From Streptomyces thinghirensis (GTDB lineage: Bacteria; Actinomycetota; Actinomycetia; Streptomycetales; Streptomycetaceae): 64,000 nucleotides of DNA. Shown piece after piece: positions 1 through 10,900 of the stretch. The notes under the pieces were generated by a model, which saw only the letters and a program-made list of their open reading frames with translations, had not been told where the DNA came from and did no database searches. The stretch spans positions 124,001-188,000 of the forward strand of contig JAKFGP010000024.1 in assembly GCA_021502835.1 (NCBI GenBank). Direction: 5' to 3'. Position numbers and translations under genes: made by a program. The number at the start of each line of letters is the position of its first letter. Position 1 is the stretch's first letter.

Positions 1-412
1 TGTGGAAGACGCCCGCGCGCCGGCCACGGGCGAGGATGCCGGCGAGCCTGTCACGGGCCGGGGCGAGGATCGCGCTCACCCCTTCCGGGCCGAGGCCGCG
101 GTGGCGGGCGAGGGCGATGAGCGATGCCGTAGCGGTCGCCGATCGGCCACAGGTCGAGGACGAACCGGGCCAGGGCGACGGCGGGATCGTCGTCCGGGGC
201 CGGCGCGTCCGTGCCGCCGATCGCGTGCAGTACCGCCTCCGCGGCCTCCCTCGACGAGCCCTCCGACCAGTGCGTCCCGGCCGGCGAAGTGGCCGTAGAG
301 GGGTGCGACGCGCCACGCCGGCGGCCGCGGCGATCTCCGTGAGGCTGCTGTCGGGGTCGCGGCCCAGTTCCCGCTCGGCCGCTCGCAGGATGCGGGCGCG
401 TGTGGTGGTCAC
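1..412 (-). CDS. TetR-family transcriptional regulator (partial at left edge, frameshifted)
   Basis: The minus strand from a GTG at 412 encodes a typical TetR N-terminus (VTTTRARILRAAERELG), then SLTEIAAAAGVA and, after a frame change near 302 in a G run, LYGHFAGRDAL, which is the helix-turn-helix with its usual Y-x-H-F signature. More frame changes lie near 265 and 110-125. About 137 residues are present and the C-terminal ligand domain runs off the left edge. It is divergent from the MFS exporter at 664 with about 250 bp between them, the standard arrangement for a local repressor of a drug pump. The ligand is unknown. Confidence 0.8.
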   Translation of the reverse strand, partial: MTTTRARILRAAERELGRDPDSSLTEIAAAAGVARRTPLRPLRRPGRTGRRARRGRPRRRYCTRSAARTRRPRTTIPPSPWPGSSSTCGRSATATASLIALARHRGLGPEGVSAILAPARDRLAGILARGRRAGVFH

Positions 413-663
413 GTCGGTACCTCGATCGGAAGGGGCGCTTGACGCGAGGCGCGCCCGGTGGAAATGGCTCGTTGGAAGGGGCCCGTTGGTAGGGGGCCCG
501 ACGACAGGGGCCCGCCGACAGGGACCAGCCGGCAGGGACCCGCCGGCCGAGCCCTCCGGGATATTTGCACGCCACTGTGCAACAAACTACTCTGTCACCA
601 GTCTGCACATCGATGGGCAATTAACTGCCCCTCACTCGCTTGCCCTCTTTCCCGGGAGCCCCC

Positions 664-2276
664 ATGCCCCTCCTAGCCACCACACCCGTCGACAAGATGA
701 CCGGGCCCTACGCACGGCGCTGGTGGGCGCTTGTCGTGCTGTGTCTGAGCCTGCTGATCGTCGTCATGGCCAACACGTCCCTGATCGTGGCCGCGCCGGA
801 CATGACGACCGACCTGGGCCTGAGCAGCAGCGACCTGCAGTGGGTCATCGACGGCTACACCGTCCCGTACGCCGCGTTGATGCTGGTGCTGGGCTCGATC
901 GGCGACAAGTACAGCCGTCGAGGCGCGCTGATCACCGGCCTGGTGATCTTCGCCGGCGGTTCGGTGATGGGCAGCCTGGTGGACGAGACCGGGCTGGTCA
1001 TCGCGGCTCGGGCGATCATGGGCGTCGGTGCCGCCGTCGTCATGCCGGCCACGCTGTCCCTGCTGGTCGCGGTCTTCCCGAAGGGGAGCGGGCCCGCGCC
1101 ATCACGGCCTGGACCGCCACCTCCGGCCTCGCCATCGCGGTCGGTCCGCTGGTCGCCGGGTGGCTCCTGGAGGACCACGCCTGGGGCTCGACCTTCCTGG
1201 TCAACGTCCCCATCGCGGTCGCCGCCGTCGTCGGCGCGCTGATCCTCGTACCGCCGTCCAAGGCGGCCGGCATGGGCCGGATCGACTACGTGGGCGGTCT
1301 GCTCTCCATCGTCTCCGTCGGCAGCCTGGTCTACGCGAGCATCGAGGGCCCGCACTTCGGCTGGGGCGCCGGCCCGGTCGCCGCGGCCGTCGCCGCGGGC
1401 CTCGGCCTGGTGGCCTTCGTGTGGTGGGAACTGCGCCACCCGCACCCCATGCTGGACGTGCGCAGGTTCCTGCTGCGGCCCTTCAGCGGCTCGATGCTGG
1501 CGGTGCTGTTCTTCTTCTTCGGCACCTACGGCGCCATCTACTACGCCACGCAGTTCCTGCAGTTCGTGCTCGGCTACGGGGCCCTGGAGACCGGCGTACG
1601 CCTGCTGCCGCTGGCCGGGGCCGTGTTCGTCGGCGCCGCGGCGACCGGGAAGCTGACCCCGAAGCTGGGCGTGAAGGCGATGGTGGGGTCCGGCATGGTG
1701 ATCGGCACCGTCGGTGTCCTCCTCCTGGTCCTCATCGAGAGGACTCGACGTACGCCGACTTCCTGGCCCCGATGCTGCTGCTCGGCCTCGCGATCAGGCT
1801 GAGCGTGTCCCCGGCCACCGACACCATCATGGGCTCCTTCCCGGAGAGCGAGCTGGGCGTCGGCGGCGGCGCCAACGACACCGCGCTGGAGCTCGGCGGC
1901 TCGCTCGGCATCGCCGTGCTGGGCTCCCTGCTCGGCACCGCCTACCGGGACGAACTCGCCGACCTGGTGGGCAACCGGCTCCCGGCCGCCGCGCTGGACA
2001 CCGCCCAGGACTCCGTGGGCGGCGGGCTGGCCGTCGCCGAGCGCCTCGCGACGGACCCCGCCGCCGGTCCCCCAGCAGGCGCAGGCCCTGGCCGACGCCG
2101 TGAACCAGTCCTTCGCGCACGGCGTCGCCACGACCAGCCTGGTGGGCGGGATCATCATGGCCGCCGGCACCCTGATCGTCCTCGCCGTCCTCCCCGGCCG
2201 CCGCGGTACCCGGCAGCGGCCCGAGGAAGCCGGCCGGGGCGGCCCGGGACGCGGGTACAGCGAGTCGGCGCGCTGA
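664..2276 (+). CDS. MFS drug exporter, DHA2 (EmrB/QacA) type, frameshifted
   Basis: A 14-helix multidrug/proton antiporter of the inner membrane by family. The ATG at 664 follows a GGGAG ribosome site at about 654. The first segment holds helix 1 (WWALVVLCLSLLIVVMANTS), the LQWVIDGYTV motif and GSIGDKYSRRG (motif A). After a frame change near 1085 (GGGG where GGGGG restores frame) it continues with ITAWTATSGLAIAVGPLVAGWL (motif C), WGSTFLVNVP and later helices. Breaks near 1740 and 2065 lead to the last helix (LVGGIIMAAGTLIVLAVL) and a TGA at 2274. About 535 residues, normal for the family. Divergent from the TetR regulator. Substrate cannot be read from sequence. Confidence 0.85.
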
Positions 2277-2303
2277 GCCCGAGCCACCCCGACCGGCACC
2301 CCG

Positions 2304-3154
2304 TCAGTCGGTCAGGGCGGCCAGCTCCTCCGCCGTACGGGGGGCCCGCCGCCGAGTCCGTCAACAGGCCCTGGGCGCGCAGCAGCCGGGCCGCCGCGAC
2401 GCCCCACGGCAGACGCAGCCCGGCCTGCCGCAGCAGCTCGGCGCGGGCCAGCGTCGGGCCGCGGGGCCGGTGTGCACGCCGGCCGGGGTGAGCAGGGCGG
2501 CGTCGTCGGACCAGCGCAGGGCGAGGTCGACGTCGTGGGTGGCCATCACCACGGTGGTGCCGCCCGCGCGGAGCCGGTCCAGGGTGGCGAGCAGCCGCTC
2601 CTGGCCGTCCGGGTCGAGCCCGGCGGTCGGCTCGTCGAGGATCAGCACCCGGGGCGCATCGCGACGGCCCCGGCGATCGCGGTCCGCTTGCGCTGGCCGT
2701 AGGACAGCAGGTGGGTGGGCCGGTCGGCGAGTGCGGCGATGTCCAGCGCGGTGAGCGACTCCTCGACCCGGGAGCGGACCTCCGCGTCGGACAGGCCCAG
2801 GTTCAGCGGCCCGAAGGACACGTCCTGGGACACCGACGCCGCGAACAGCTGGTCGTCCGGGTCCTGCACCACCAGTTGCACCGTGGTCCGCAGCCGGGTC
2901 AGCCCCTTGCGGTCGTACGTCACCGGCTCCCCGTCGACCGTCAACGTCCCCGCGCGCGGCCTGAGCCCGCCGCTGAGCAGCCGCATCAGCGTGGTCTTGC
3001 CGCTGCCGTTGCGGCCCAGCAGCGCGAGCGCCCGCCCCTCGCGCACCGCGAAGTCCAGGCCGGTGAGCACGGCCGGGCCCTCCTCGTACGCGAAGGACAC
3101 GCCCCGCAGGGCGACCAGGGACGACGCGGCCGCCTGCTCGATCGTCTCGCTCAC
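2304..3154 (-). CDS. cbiO: Cobalt ECF transporter ATPase CbiO
   Basis: ATP-binding subunit that powers cobalt uptake with CbiQ and CbiMN. It starts at GTG 3154, whose GTGA overlaps the cbiQ stop by 4 bp. Visible are Walker A ([12 protein letters not shown]), the Q-loop ([11 protein letters not shown]), an ABC signature in the form LLSYGQRKR, and after a frame change near 2650 the Walker B ([13 protein letters not shown]), D-loop and H-loop ([14 protein letters not shown]). Additional breaks near 2460 and 2340 are needed to reach the natural end ([10 protein letters not shown], stop 2304). About 283 residues, the normal size. It is the last gene of the riboswitch-headed operon. Confidence 0.88.
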
Positions 3155-3898
3155 GACAGCGGCCTTTCCAGTACGAGGGTGAGGGCGGCCAGCACCGCCA
3201 GCAGCGCGACGCTCGCCGCCGTGAAGGGCACGGAGACGCGGGCCTCGGGCACCAGGACGCGCAGCGTGCCGTCGTAGCCGCGCCCGGCCAGCCCCGACTG
3301 CAGCCGCGCCGCCCGGTCGAAGGCCCGCACGAACGCCGTGGCGCCGAGCCCGCCGAGCGAACGCCAGGCGGCGGCCCGGGTGGTGTGGCCCAGCCGCGCG
3401 GCCTGCGCCTCCGCACCCGGCGCACGGAGTCCAGCAGCAGGAAGCTCATCCGGTACGTCACCAGCGCCACGTCGACCACCGGCGCGGGCACCCCGGCCCG
3501 CACCAGGCGGGGCAGCAGGTCGGACATCGGCGTGGTGAATGCGAAGAGCAGCACCCCGAGGGAGGCCGCCGAGGTGCGCAGCAGCAGCTCACCGGCGCGC
3601 ACCGGGCCGCCGTCCGCCGCCGTCAGGAACCCGTCCGGGCCCCCGACCTGCATCAGGAGCGGCAGCGCCCCGGTCACGCAAAGCCCAACGGCACGCGGTA
3701 CGCCCGCCACAGCCGGCGCGCGGGCACACCCGCCGGGCCGAGCAGCACGGCCAGCGCCGTCACCAGCACCAGCGCCGCGCCCGGCCAGGGCGGCAGCGAG
3801 ATCGCGAGGACGGTCAGCCCCAGCCCGAGCACGGCCTTGTCCACGGGATGGCGGCGGCGCCAGCGACTGCTGTGCGCCGCCGCGTCGATCGGCAGCAC
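3151..3898 (-). CDS. cbiQ: ECF transporter transmembrane subunit CbiQ
   Basis: T-component membrane protein that couples CbiO hydrolysis to the CbiM substrate protein. The GTG start at 3898 directly abuts the cbiN stop (3899-3901), and its TGA at 3151 lies inside the cbiO start. Hydrophobic segments are clear ([45 protein letters not shown]). The cytoplasmic coupling helices of the family are visible as [21 protein letters not shown] once frames are joined. Breaks fall near 3680 and 3415. The end reads [17 protein letters not shown]. About 249 residues. Confidence 0.83.
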
Positions 3899-4239
3899 TC
3901 AGTCCCCTTCGGGGGCGTCCCGCAGCGCCGCCGCCGTCCGCTCCTCGCCCTGCCGCCGGCCCCGGCGCAGCCCGAAGTAGTAGGCCAGCACACCCGCGCC
4001 GATCGCGGCCTGCACGGCGAACAGCGCCGACTCGATCTCCCCGGACGGCGGCTCGTACAGCGGCGAGAACCACGGCTCGTAGTCCGGCTCGATCTCCGTG
4101 ATCGCCGTCTCCGCCTCGGCGTCGGCACCGGCGAACGGCTCCTCCTTGTGATCGCCGAGACCCAGCACCAGCGGCAGCACCGCGAGCGCGGCCACGGCGA
4201 GCAGCAGCAGAGGGCGTTGATCTTCGCGTTGCGGCTCAT
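3899..4239 (-). CDS. cbiN: Cobalt transporter small subunit CbiN (energy-coupling PDGLE-type)
   Basis: Small accessory membrane protein that works with CbiM in cobalt transporters. Start ATG 4239 overlaps the cbiM stop in an ATGA. It has an N-terminal helix ([19 protein letters not shown] after one missing C near 4215), an acidic outer loop containing [21 protein letters not shown], and a second helix ([20 protein letters not shown]) followed by a basic tail. About 113 residues. The acidic loop plus two helices and its place between cbiM and cbiQ define it. Confidence 0.82.
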
Positions 4240-4933
4240 CGGGCCACCGCCTGTTCCTTGGTCCCCCGTCTTCGTCAACAGCACGCCCAGCCGGGTGAGT
4301 TCGCCCCGGCTGGACTGCACCAGCAGCCGCATCACGATGACCGTGAGCAGGCCCTCGCTGACCGCGAGCGGGATCTGCGTGACCGCGAAGATGGACCCGA
4401 ACTTGCCGAGCGCGCCCAGGAACCCGCTGCTCGGGTCCGGGGAACGCCAGCGCCAGCTGCACGCTGGTGACGCAGTAGGTCGACAGGTCGGCGACGAACG
4501 CCCCGAAGAACACCGCGACCATCAGCGGCACGTCGTAGCGGCGCAGCAGCCGGTAGACGGCGTAGCCGGCCCAGGGGCCCACGACCGCCATAGAGAAGAC
4601 GTTGGCGCCGAGCGTGGTCAGCCCGCCGTGCGCCAGCAGCAGCGCCTGGAAGAGCAGGGTGATGGTGCCCAGCACCGCCATGATCGGCGGCCGGAAGAGA
4701 ATGGCACCCAGACCGGTACCGGTCGGGTGCGAGCAACTGCCGGTGACAGAGGGCAGTTTCAGGGCCGACAGAACGAACGTGAAGGCTCCGGAGGCGCCGA
4801 GGAGCGAGGTGCTCTCCGGGTGCTCCCTGACCTCACGGGTGAGTGACCGTACTCCGTGGACGACGAACGGCGCGGACGCGACACCCCAGGCGATCGCGTG
4901 CGCCGGTGGCAGAAAGCCCTCGGCTATGTGCAT
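4236..4933 (-). CDS. cbiM: Cobalt/nickel substrate-binding membrane protein CbiM
   Basis: S-component of the ECF transporter. In the family the N-terminal Met-His coordinates the metal, and this protein begins [13 protein letters not shown], which fixes the start at 4933. Other family stretches are [39 protein letters not shown] and [26 protein letters not shown] frame change near 4440 leads to [18 protein letters not shown], and one more near 4256 restores the end (KEQAVAR, stop overlapping cbiN). About 232 residues. First gene of cbiMNQO, directly behind the cobalamin riboswitch, so expression should fall when B12 is abundant. Confidence 0.9.
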
Positions 4934-4977
4934 GGCTCAGCAGACCCTCTCCAGCACCTCGTGGATGGACGACGCGC

Positions 4978-5150
4978 CTTGGCCGGTCTCCTGGCTTACG
5001 GGTACCACCGCCCGTGCTCCGCCTTCCCGGGTACGAGTACCCAGTGGCTGCCCGCGAGGGCCGGAGCCGGACTTCCCGATTCACAGTGGCGAGGGGCCGC
5101 ACCGGCATCACACCGGATTTCCCGTTCACCAAGGCGTGGCGACAGTAGTG
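4978..5150 (-). promoter_or_regulatory. Cobalamin (AdoCbl) riboswitch upstream of cbiM
   Basis: Read on the minus strand, the leader contains GGGAA..CCGGTG..ATGCCGG, a GCCACTG element (5084-5090 on the complement) and, about 90 nt later, AGCCAGGAGACCGGCC (4981-4996), the conserved B12 box. Order and spacing match the cobalamin riboswitch class. It ends about 45 nt before the cbiM start, so it could hide the ribosome site or act by termination. Known of the class: B12 binding switches off transport and synthesis genes. Confidence 0.93.
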
Positions 5151-5254
5151 CTCCCACCGGGGGTGGTGACAAGCGGGCCTCCGGTCCGGCCGGCCCGGCG
5201 ACCCAGGCCTCGGTCCTGCGGAAACAGCCGTCCGCACCACGCCTTCGGCCGCCG

Positions 5255-5831
5255 TCAGCCGGGCCGGTCCCGCTCGGTCCGCCGGACCACCATGTCGCGC
5301 GCCCGTGTGGTCAGCGCGGTCGCGGCGGCGGTGAGGAACACGAAGCTGTAGGCGATCTGCAGGACGGTCACGATCCGCGCCGCCTGGCCCCGCGGGGTGA
5401 TGTCCCCGTAGCCGACGGTGGCGAGCGTGACCACGGTGAAGTACAGCGCGTCGACGCGGGTGCGCAGACCGGTGAACTCGCCCGGCTGCTTGGCGAGGGC
5501 GTAGTACGCGGCCGAGAAGACGTGCACGGACAGGATGATCAGCAGGGGGGATGACCACACCGGGCCTGGTCTCCGGGCGGTCGAGGAGCACATGACGGAT
5601 CTGACGGAGCAGCATCACGGCCACGAACGTCAGCACCAGGGCGAACAGGAGCCAGCTCAGTACGGGGCGCTGCGGGCCCAGATGGTCGAGGGGGAGGAGG
5701 AAGTAGGCCACGACTGTGGCCGCCGCGATGCCGGCCCGCACGAGCCAGGGCCGGGCCGCGCGCCAGGCGGGCCACCACCAGGGCGGCCGGGTGCCGCCCG
5801 TCCCCGTGGTGGTGGCCCGGCGCTCGGTCAC
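5255..5831 (-). CDS. Two-pore-helix potassium channel (Ion_trans_2 type)
   Basis: Small membrane protein with a K+ selectivity filter (TLATVGYGDITP) between a pore helix (VDALYFTVVTLA) and an inner helix (VLQIAYSFVFLTAAATALT). The N-terminal part, in another frame until about 5555, has helices WLVRAGIAAATVVAYFLLPL and WLLFALVLTFVAVMLL and a basic cytoplasmic loop (RQIRHVLL). GTG start 5831 overlaps the upstream ClC stop by 4 bp, so the two are probably co-translated. About 191 residues. No RCK domain is seen. Confidence 0.85.
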
Positions 5832-7195
5832 CGTGCCGTCTCCGGCGCCGCTTTCGGCGGTTCCGCTCCCGCGCCCGGCTCCGTCCGGCGGACCAGCTGG
5901 GTGACGACGAAGGCGACCACCGACGCGGTGACGATCAGCGGCATCTGGTCGTACGCGTCCCCGCCCACCAGCAGCACCGCCAGCACCGCGCTGGCCAGCG
6001 GCAGCCCGGTCACCGCGGCCGCCGCGGCGGAGATGCCGAGGGCGAGGGCCGGGGTCACGCCGAAACCGGGCAGGCCGGAGCAGGCCATGGCGGTCGCCGT
6101 GCCCAGCAGTACGGCCGGGAAGATCGGACCGCCGCGCAGACTGCCCAGCGCGATGCCCCAGGCCAGCCCCTTGCAGGCGACGAGCGCGACCAGCGCGCCC
6201 ACGGACCAGGCGTGCGGGTCCGCGGCGAGCCGGGCCAGGGTCGCCTGTCCGGACAGCGCCGCCTCCGCCGGGGAACGGCCGGTGATCAGCGCGTACGCGG
6301 AGAGGCAGACGCCGACCGCCGTGGCACAGGCGACGGTGCGCAAGGCCGTGCGGTGCCGCGTCCAGGAGACGGTCCGGTGGCCCAGCTCGCGGCCCACCGT
6401 GATCAGCACCGCGATCAGTGCCGCCGTCGGGACGCCCCACAGGAAGTCGCCCGCGTCCGGGTTGGCGCCCGGCGGCACGTCGTGCAGGGCCAGTGCGCCG
6501 ATCTTCAGGCCGGTCCACTGACCGAACCCGGTGAAGACCAGGGCACCCGTCGCGCTGGCCAGCAGACAGGGCAGCAGCAGGGCGACCAGCTGGGCGCCGC
6601 CGAGCCCGGCCCCCTCGATGAGCAGGACGGCCGCGACCACCCGGCCCGCCGAGGATGGTGGAGATCGCGGCGGTGGAGCCGGCCGTGGCCAGGATCGCGC
6701 TCGCCCTCGGGTCCCCCAGCGGCCCCCGCCCGCCGCACCGCCAGCAGGGCGAGCCCGCTGCCGACGGCCATCAGCGGGGCCTCGGGGCCCAGCACCACGC
6801 CGAGCGGCAGCGTGGCGAGCGCCGCCAGGACGGCGCCGGGCAGCGCGCGGGGGCCGACGGGCGCGCCGCCCAGCCCGTTCACCGGCAGATGGCCGCCGGC
6901 GCCCGGCATCCGGGTCACGATCGGCGCCAGGATCAGCCCGGCGAGCACCAGCGCGGGCAGCGGCCACCACCAGGGCGGGGCGTCGTACCCCGGCGGCCTC
7001 GGGCAGCGATGTCCACACCCAGTGCTGGAACTCGTGCTGGAGACCGACGAAGAAGAAGCAGGCCAGCGCGATGGGAACGCCCAGCAGTACGCACAGCAGC
7101 AACAGCCGCAGATAGCCGGGGCTGAGCAGGGTGCGCCGCAGTGACTGCTCGGCCCGGGCCGGCACCGCGTTCGTCGGCGCGGGCTGAGTCGTCAC
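5828..7195 (-). CDS. ClC-family chloride channel/transporter
   Basis: Membrane protein moving chloride, possibly with protons. The GTG at 7195 has a GGAGGG site just upstream. Helices start at LRLLLLCVLLGVPIALACFFF. The family motif around the gating glutamate appears as VVLGPEAPLM (normally GKEGP; Glu kept, Lys replaced by Pro), and the second motif GGPIFPAVLLG (GxFxP) is intact. GLPLASAVLAVLL and the closing helix SVVAFVVTQLVRR follow. Breaks near 6990 and 6660-6725 interrupt the N-terminal third. About 455 residues, normal length. It has no C-terminal CBS domains. Whether it is a channel or an exchanger cannot be decided. Confidence 0.86.
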   Translation of the reverse strand: MTTQPAPTNAVPARAEQSLRRTLLSPGYLRLLLLCVLLGVPIALACFFFVGLQHEFQHWVWTSLPEAAGVRRPALVVAAARAGARRADPGADRDPDAGRRRPSAGERAGRRARRPPRAARRRPGGARHAAARRGAGPRGPADGRRQRARPAGGAAGGGRWGTRGRARSWPRPAPPPRSPPSSAGRVVAAVLLIEGAGLGGAQLVALLLPCLLASATGALVFTGFGQWTGLKIGALALHDVPPGANPDAGDFLWGVPTAALIAVLITVGRELGHRTVSWTRHRTALRTVACATAVGVCLSAYALITGRSPAEAALSGQATLARLAADPHAWSVGALVALVACKGLAWGIALGSLRGGPIFPAVLLGTATAMACSGLPGFGVTPALALGISAAAAAVTGLPLASAVLAVLLVGGDAYDQMPLIVTASVVAFVVTQLVRRTEPGAGAEPPKAAPETAR

Positions 7196-7400
7196 GGGCC
7201 CTCCTGGTCCGACGGTCCGTCGCGCGCGTTCGCATGTGCGCTTCAGTAAACGCGAGACGGGGGAGGGCCGCACGCGCACGCTTCCGCTCCGGGGACCGGG
7301 CAGCGCGGTGCGGTCGGGCCGGTTCACCCGTGCGGCGGACCCGTATGGCCGCGGGGGCCGGGTGCCCGCAGGCTCGGAGTGACCTGTCGGCGCCCCCGGA

Positions 7401-7903
7401 GTGCCGGTGGGGGGCAGGCCCGTACGGGGGACAACAGAAAGGACTCCGCTCACCGAGCCAGCACGCCGCACCTTCTCCCGGCAGGCCGACGCACGGCGCA
7501 GGGCCCCGCGGCCGGCGGACCGCACGAGTGGCTGGGTGACCGGCGGCGTCGTCTTCGCGGGCGTACTGCTGCTGCTGAACGGCGCCCTCGCCGTCCTCCA
7601 GGGCATCGCGGCCATCGCCGAGGACGACGTCTACGCTCGTGTCGGCAGCTACGTCTACGAACTCAGCCTCACCGGCTGGGGGCATCATCCACGTCATCCT
7701 GGGCGCGGTGGTGCTCGTCACCGGCTACGGCCTGCTCAAGGGCATGGCCTGGGCGCGCTTCGCGGGCATCTTCCTGGCCTCGCTGAGCCTGGTCGCCCAG
7801 TTCCTCTTCCTGCCGTACGCACCGGTCTGGGCCGTGATCATGATGGCGATCGACGTGTTCGTGATCTGGGCGCTGGCCAGCAGCCAGGGAGCAGGTTGCC
7901 TGA
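7401..7903 (+). CDS. DUF7144-type four-helix membrane protein
   Basis: Integral membrane protein with four helices: GGVVFAGVLLLLNGALAVLQGI, IIHVILGAVVLVTGYGLL, FAGIFLASLSLVAQFLFLPY and VWAVIMMAIDVFVIWAL. The IAAIAEDDVYARVGSYVYEL loop and YAPVWAVI are typical of this actinobacterial family of unknown function. A frame change at a G run near 7683 separates helices 1 and 2, and the C-terminus near 7890 is uncertain. The start is also uncertain: GTG 7401 is open in frame but has no clear ribosome site. A perfect hairpin follows directly. Confidence 0.7.
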
Positions 7904-7906
7904 GTG

Positions 7907-7932
7907 CTCGCGGCCGGGCGCCCGGCCGCGAG
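7907..7932. terminator. Perfect 26-bp palindrome, likely bidirectional terminator
   Basis: A 12-bp arm (CTCGCGGCCGGG) and its exact complement flank a 2-bp centre. It sits between the end of the DUF7144 gene on the plus strand and the end of the oxidase on the minus strand, where a shared factor-independent terminator is expected. There is no T tract, which is common in Streptomyces. Confidence 0.7.
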
Positions 7933-7944
7933 CGGAGTGCCGAC

Positions 7945-10900
7945 TCAGCGGCGGTACAGGCCTCGTGCCGAGTGCCGCCGCCGCGCCGGCGGCGCCAGCC
8001 CCAGCGCGCCGCCAGGGCCGGGCCTTGGCCCGCCGCCCCGGGGGCCACGGGCGGGCGCCCGGCGCCCGTGCCGCAGGCTGCGCTGCCGGGGCGTCCGTGG
8101 GGCCGCCCGGGCGGCGCCGGGGGAGCGCCGAGGCCAGCAGCCCGCCGGTGCATCGCCCTTGTGGCCGCCGCCAGCTCGAACTCGTGGATCTGCGTCCCGG
8201 CGGCCGGAAGCCGTCGGCGGCGGGCCGAGCGGTCGCCTCCGTCCTCCTCCGCAGCAGCGGCGGCAGCACCGTTCGCAGCACCGCCTCGCTTGACGTCCGG
8301 GTGCGCCGCGCTCAGAAGCCGAAGTTGCCGGCCAGTCCGCAGCAGCCGGAGTCCAGCCGCTCGGCGTCCACCCCGGCCCGGCGCAGCAGTTCCCGGTCGG
8401 CCTCCCAGCCCATGATGGCGTGCTGGTGGCAGTGCACCTGCGCCAGCGCCTTCGCCAGACCGGTCGGGCACCCGCGGCGGCGGCTCGTAGCCGGGGAGTG
8501 CTCGGTGAGCAGCTCCGACAGCGTCACCGTCCGCCTCGCCCAGCCGGCGCACGTCCTGGTCGCCGGGGAACATCTCGGCGGCACGTCCGCCCGGAACACG
8601 GCCGTGCAGCTCGGCTCCAGCGCCACCACCAGGCCGCCCGCCCGCACGTGCTCCGCCAGTCCGCGCACCGTCCGGGTGAGCACCTTCTCCCGCAATCCCG
8701 GAGCTGTCCGGTGGAGATCCAGGTCAGCCCGCAGCACGGCGGCTCGGACGGCAGTTCCACCCGCCAGCCAGCGTTTAGGAGCACCCGTACCGCCGCCCGC
8801 ATTCCGATGTGCGGATGGAAGATAGTTGTGGTTCCGTAACACAGGCAGCGGCCCCGCGCCGCCCGTCGCCGTACGGCTCGTGGCGGGCGAACCCACGCTC
8901 GAAGTTGTCTGCTCCCGCGAACAGCGGCACCTCAGCGGCCCGCCACCCCCGCCACCAGCACGGCGGCTTCGACAGCAGCGGGCGTGGGTGAGGCAAGTTG
9001 ACCACCGGCGCGAGCCGGGTGCGCCCACGGCCTGGGCGAACGCGGGCAGCCACCATCGACCAGTCGGAGCGCGGCCTGCGCACGGCCGCCCCTCGTAGTG
9101 GTGGGACAGGAACTCCGCCTTTGTACGTGGCCATGTCCACGTCCGCCGGACAGTCGCTTCGCATCCCTTGCAGGCCAGGCAGAGATCGAGGGCGTCGCCC
9201 GACCGCCTCCGAGCGCCAGCCGTCCCGGATCGCCGTCCCGTGCCGCCGAGCGTCATCTCCGAACAGCCGCTCTGGCGGCCCCGGGTGGGTTGCCTCCTCC
9301 GCGTCACCTGTTACGACGGACACATCACCGTGCCGTCACTGGTGTGCTGCCGGCGCCCGGCGCCACGCACCGATTGGCCGCCTGGGGGAACGACCCGCCG
9401 TCGTGCAGGAACCGGAAGCGCGGTCGCGGGGCTCGTACGGGGACCAGTCACCTACCGCCCAGTCGCAGGTTCTCGTCCAGCCCGTACGGCGGCGACCTTC
9501 CCGGGTTCATCCGGTCCAGCGGGTGGGAGAGGGCCTTCAACCGCCCGAACCCCTCGACCAGACCGCCCGAACATCCGCGGCAGCAGCTCGCCCCGGCTGC
9601 CCGTCCCGTGCTCGCCGGACGGCGACCCGCCGAACTCGACGACGAGGTCGGCCGCCCGCTCATGAACCTCCGGTACGTCGCCACCCCGTCCGCGGTGGCC
9701 GCAGGTCGAAGGGGGATCCGGGTGTGCGCAGCCCCCCCCGAAGTGGCCTACGGCTGGGCCGGCTCTCCAGATAACCGAACTCCTCGAACAGCGCGCGCAG
9801 CCGCCGCAGGTAGTCGCCCAGCTTCTCCGGGGCGACCCCCGATCCTCGAAGATGTCGGGCTAGCCCGGGGTGTGCGCGGTGGCCCCGAAACCGGCCTCGC
9901 GCACCTGCCACAGCCCCTCCTCGTTCACCGGGTCGTGCGAGGAACGAGACAGTGCGCGTCGTCGTCAAAGCGGTGCACCGCCTCCAGCATCCGGTGCGCC
10001 GCGCCCCCCCCTCCTCGACGGTGTCGCCGCCGGACACCATAGGTAGGCGGGTCCCGACTCCCGGGCATCTCGGCGAGCACCTTCTCGTTGAGGTGCTTGA
10101 TCCGCTCGTCGCGGACCAGCCGGGCGTCCGACGCCCTCCAGCGCGATCGGCTCGTGCGGCGGATGTCGGGCACGGCGTCGGCAGCTGCTGTCGATCGTGT
10201 CGAACCCGAGACCACCGGTCGGTCCTTCACCACCGGCACCAGCTCAGCACCCCCCGCAGAACGGTGACCAGCGTCGACTCGCCCCCACCAGCAGCCCGGC
10301 GACGTCGAAACCGTACTCGGGCAGCGGTGAGTCAGGTTCGCCCACCCGGAGGCCCGGCGCGGGACGTCGGGAACCGGCGGCGGATGTCCGCGTAGGTGTC
10401 GCGCAGGGCGCGCAGCCGCCGGCTGGACGGTCGCCCGCAGGTCCCCCTGGCGTTCGATCCCGGCGGCACTCCTCGTCGCTCGTCTCGCCGCACCAGCGCA
10501 GGTGCCGTCGTAGAGCAACGCCTCCTGAGGCGGGTGATGTTGTCGACGACCTTGCCGTGCGCCTGTGCGGTGGCGCCGCGACGAGGTTGTTGCCGATCAT
10601 ACCGCCGATGGTGCGGTTGGCGTGGGTGGCGGGCTCTCGGCCCGTAGCGCAGCCGTACGGCGCGAGCTGCCGGTTGAGGTCGTCGGCACGCCCCCGGCTG
10701 CACGACGCAGGTGCGAGCATCGGTGTCCACCGACTCACACGGGTGCAGTACTTCGGCCGGTCAGAGCGCCACACCCGCGGTGGTGCACTGTCCGGCCAGG
10801 CTCGTTCCGCCGCCCCGCGACAGCACCGGCGCACCGAACCTCCGCGCCACGGCCACCGCCTCGGCACCGGCCTCGGGGGTGCGCGGGACGACCACGCCGA

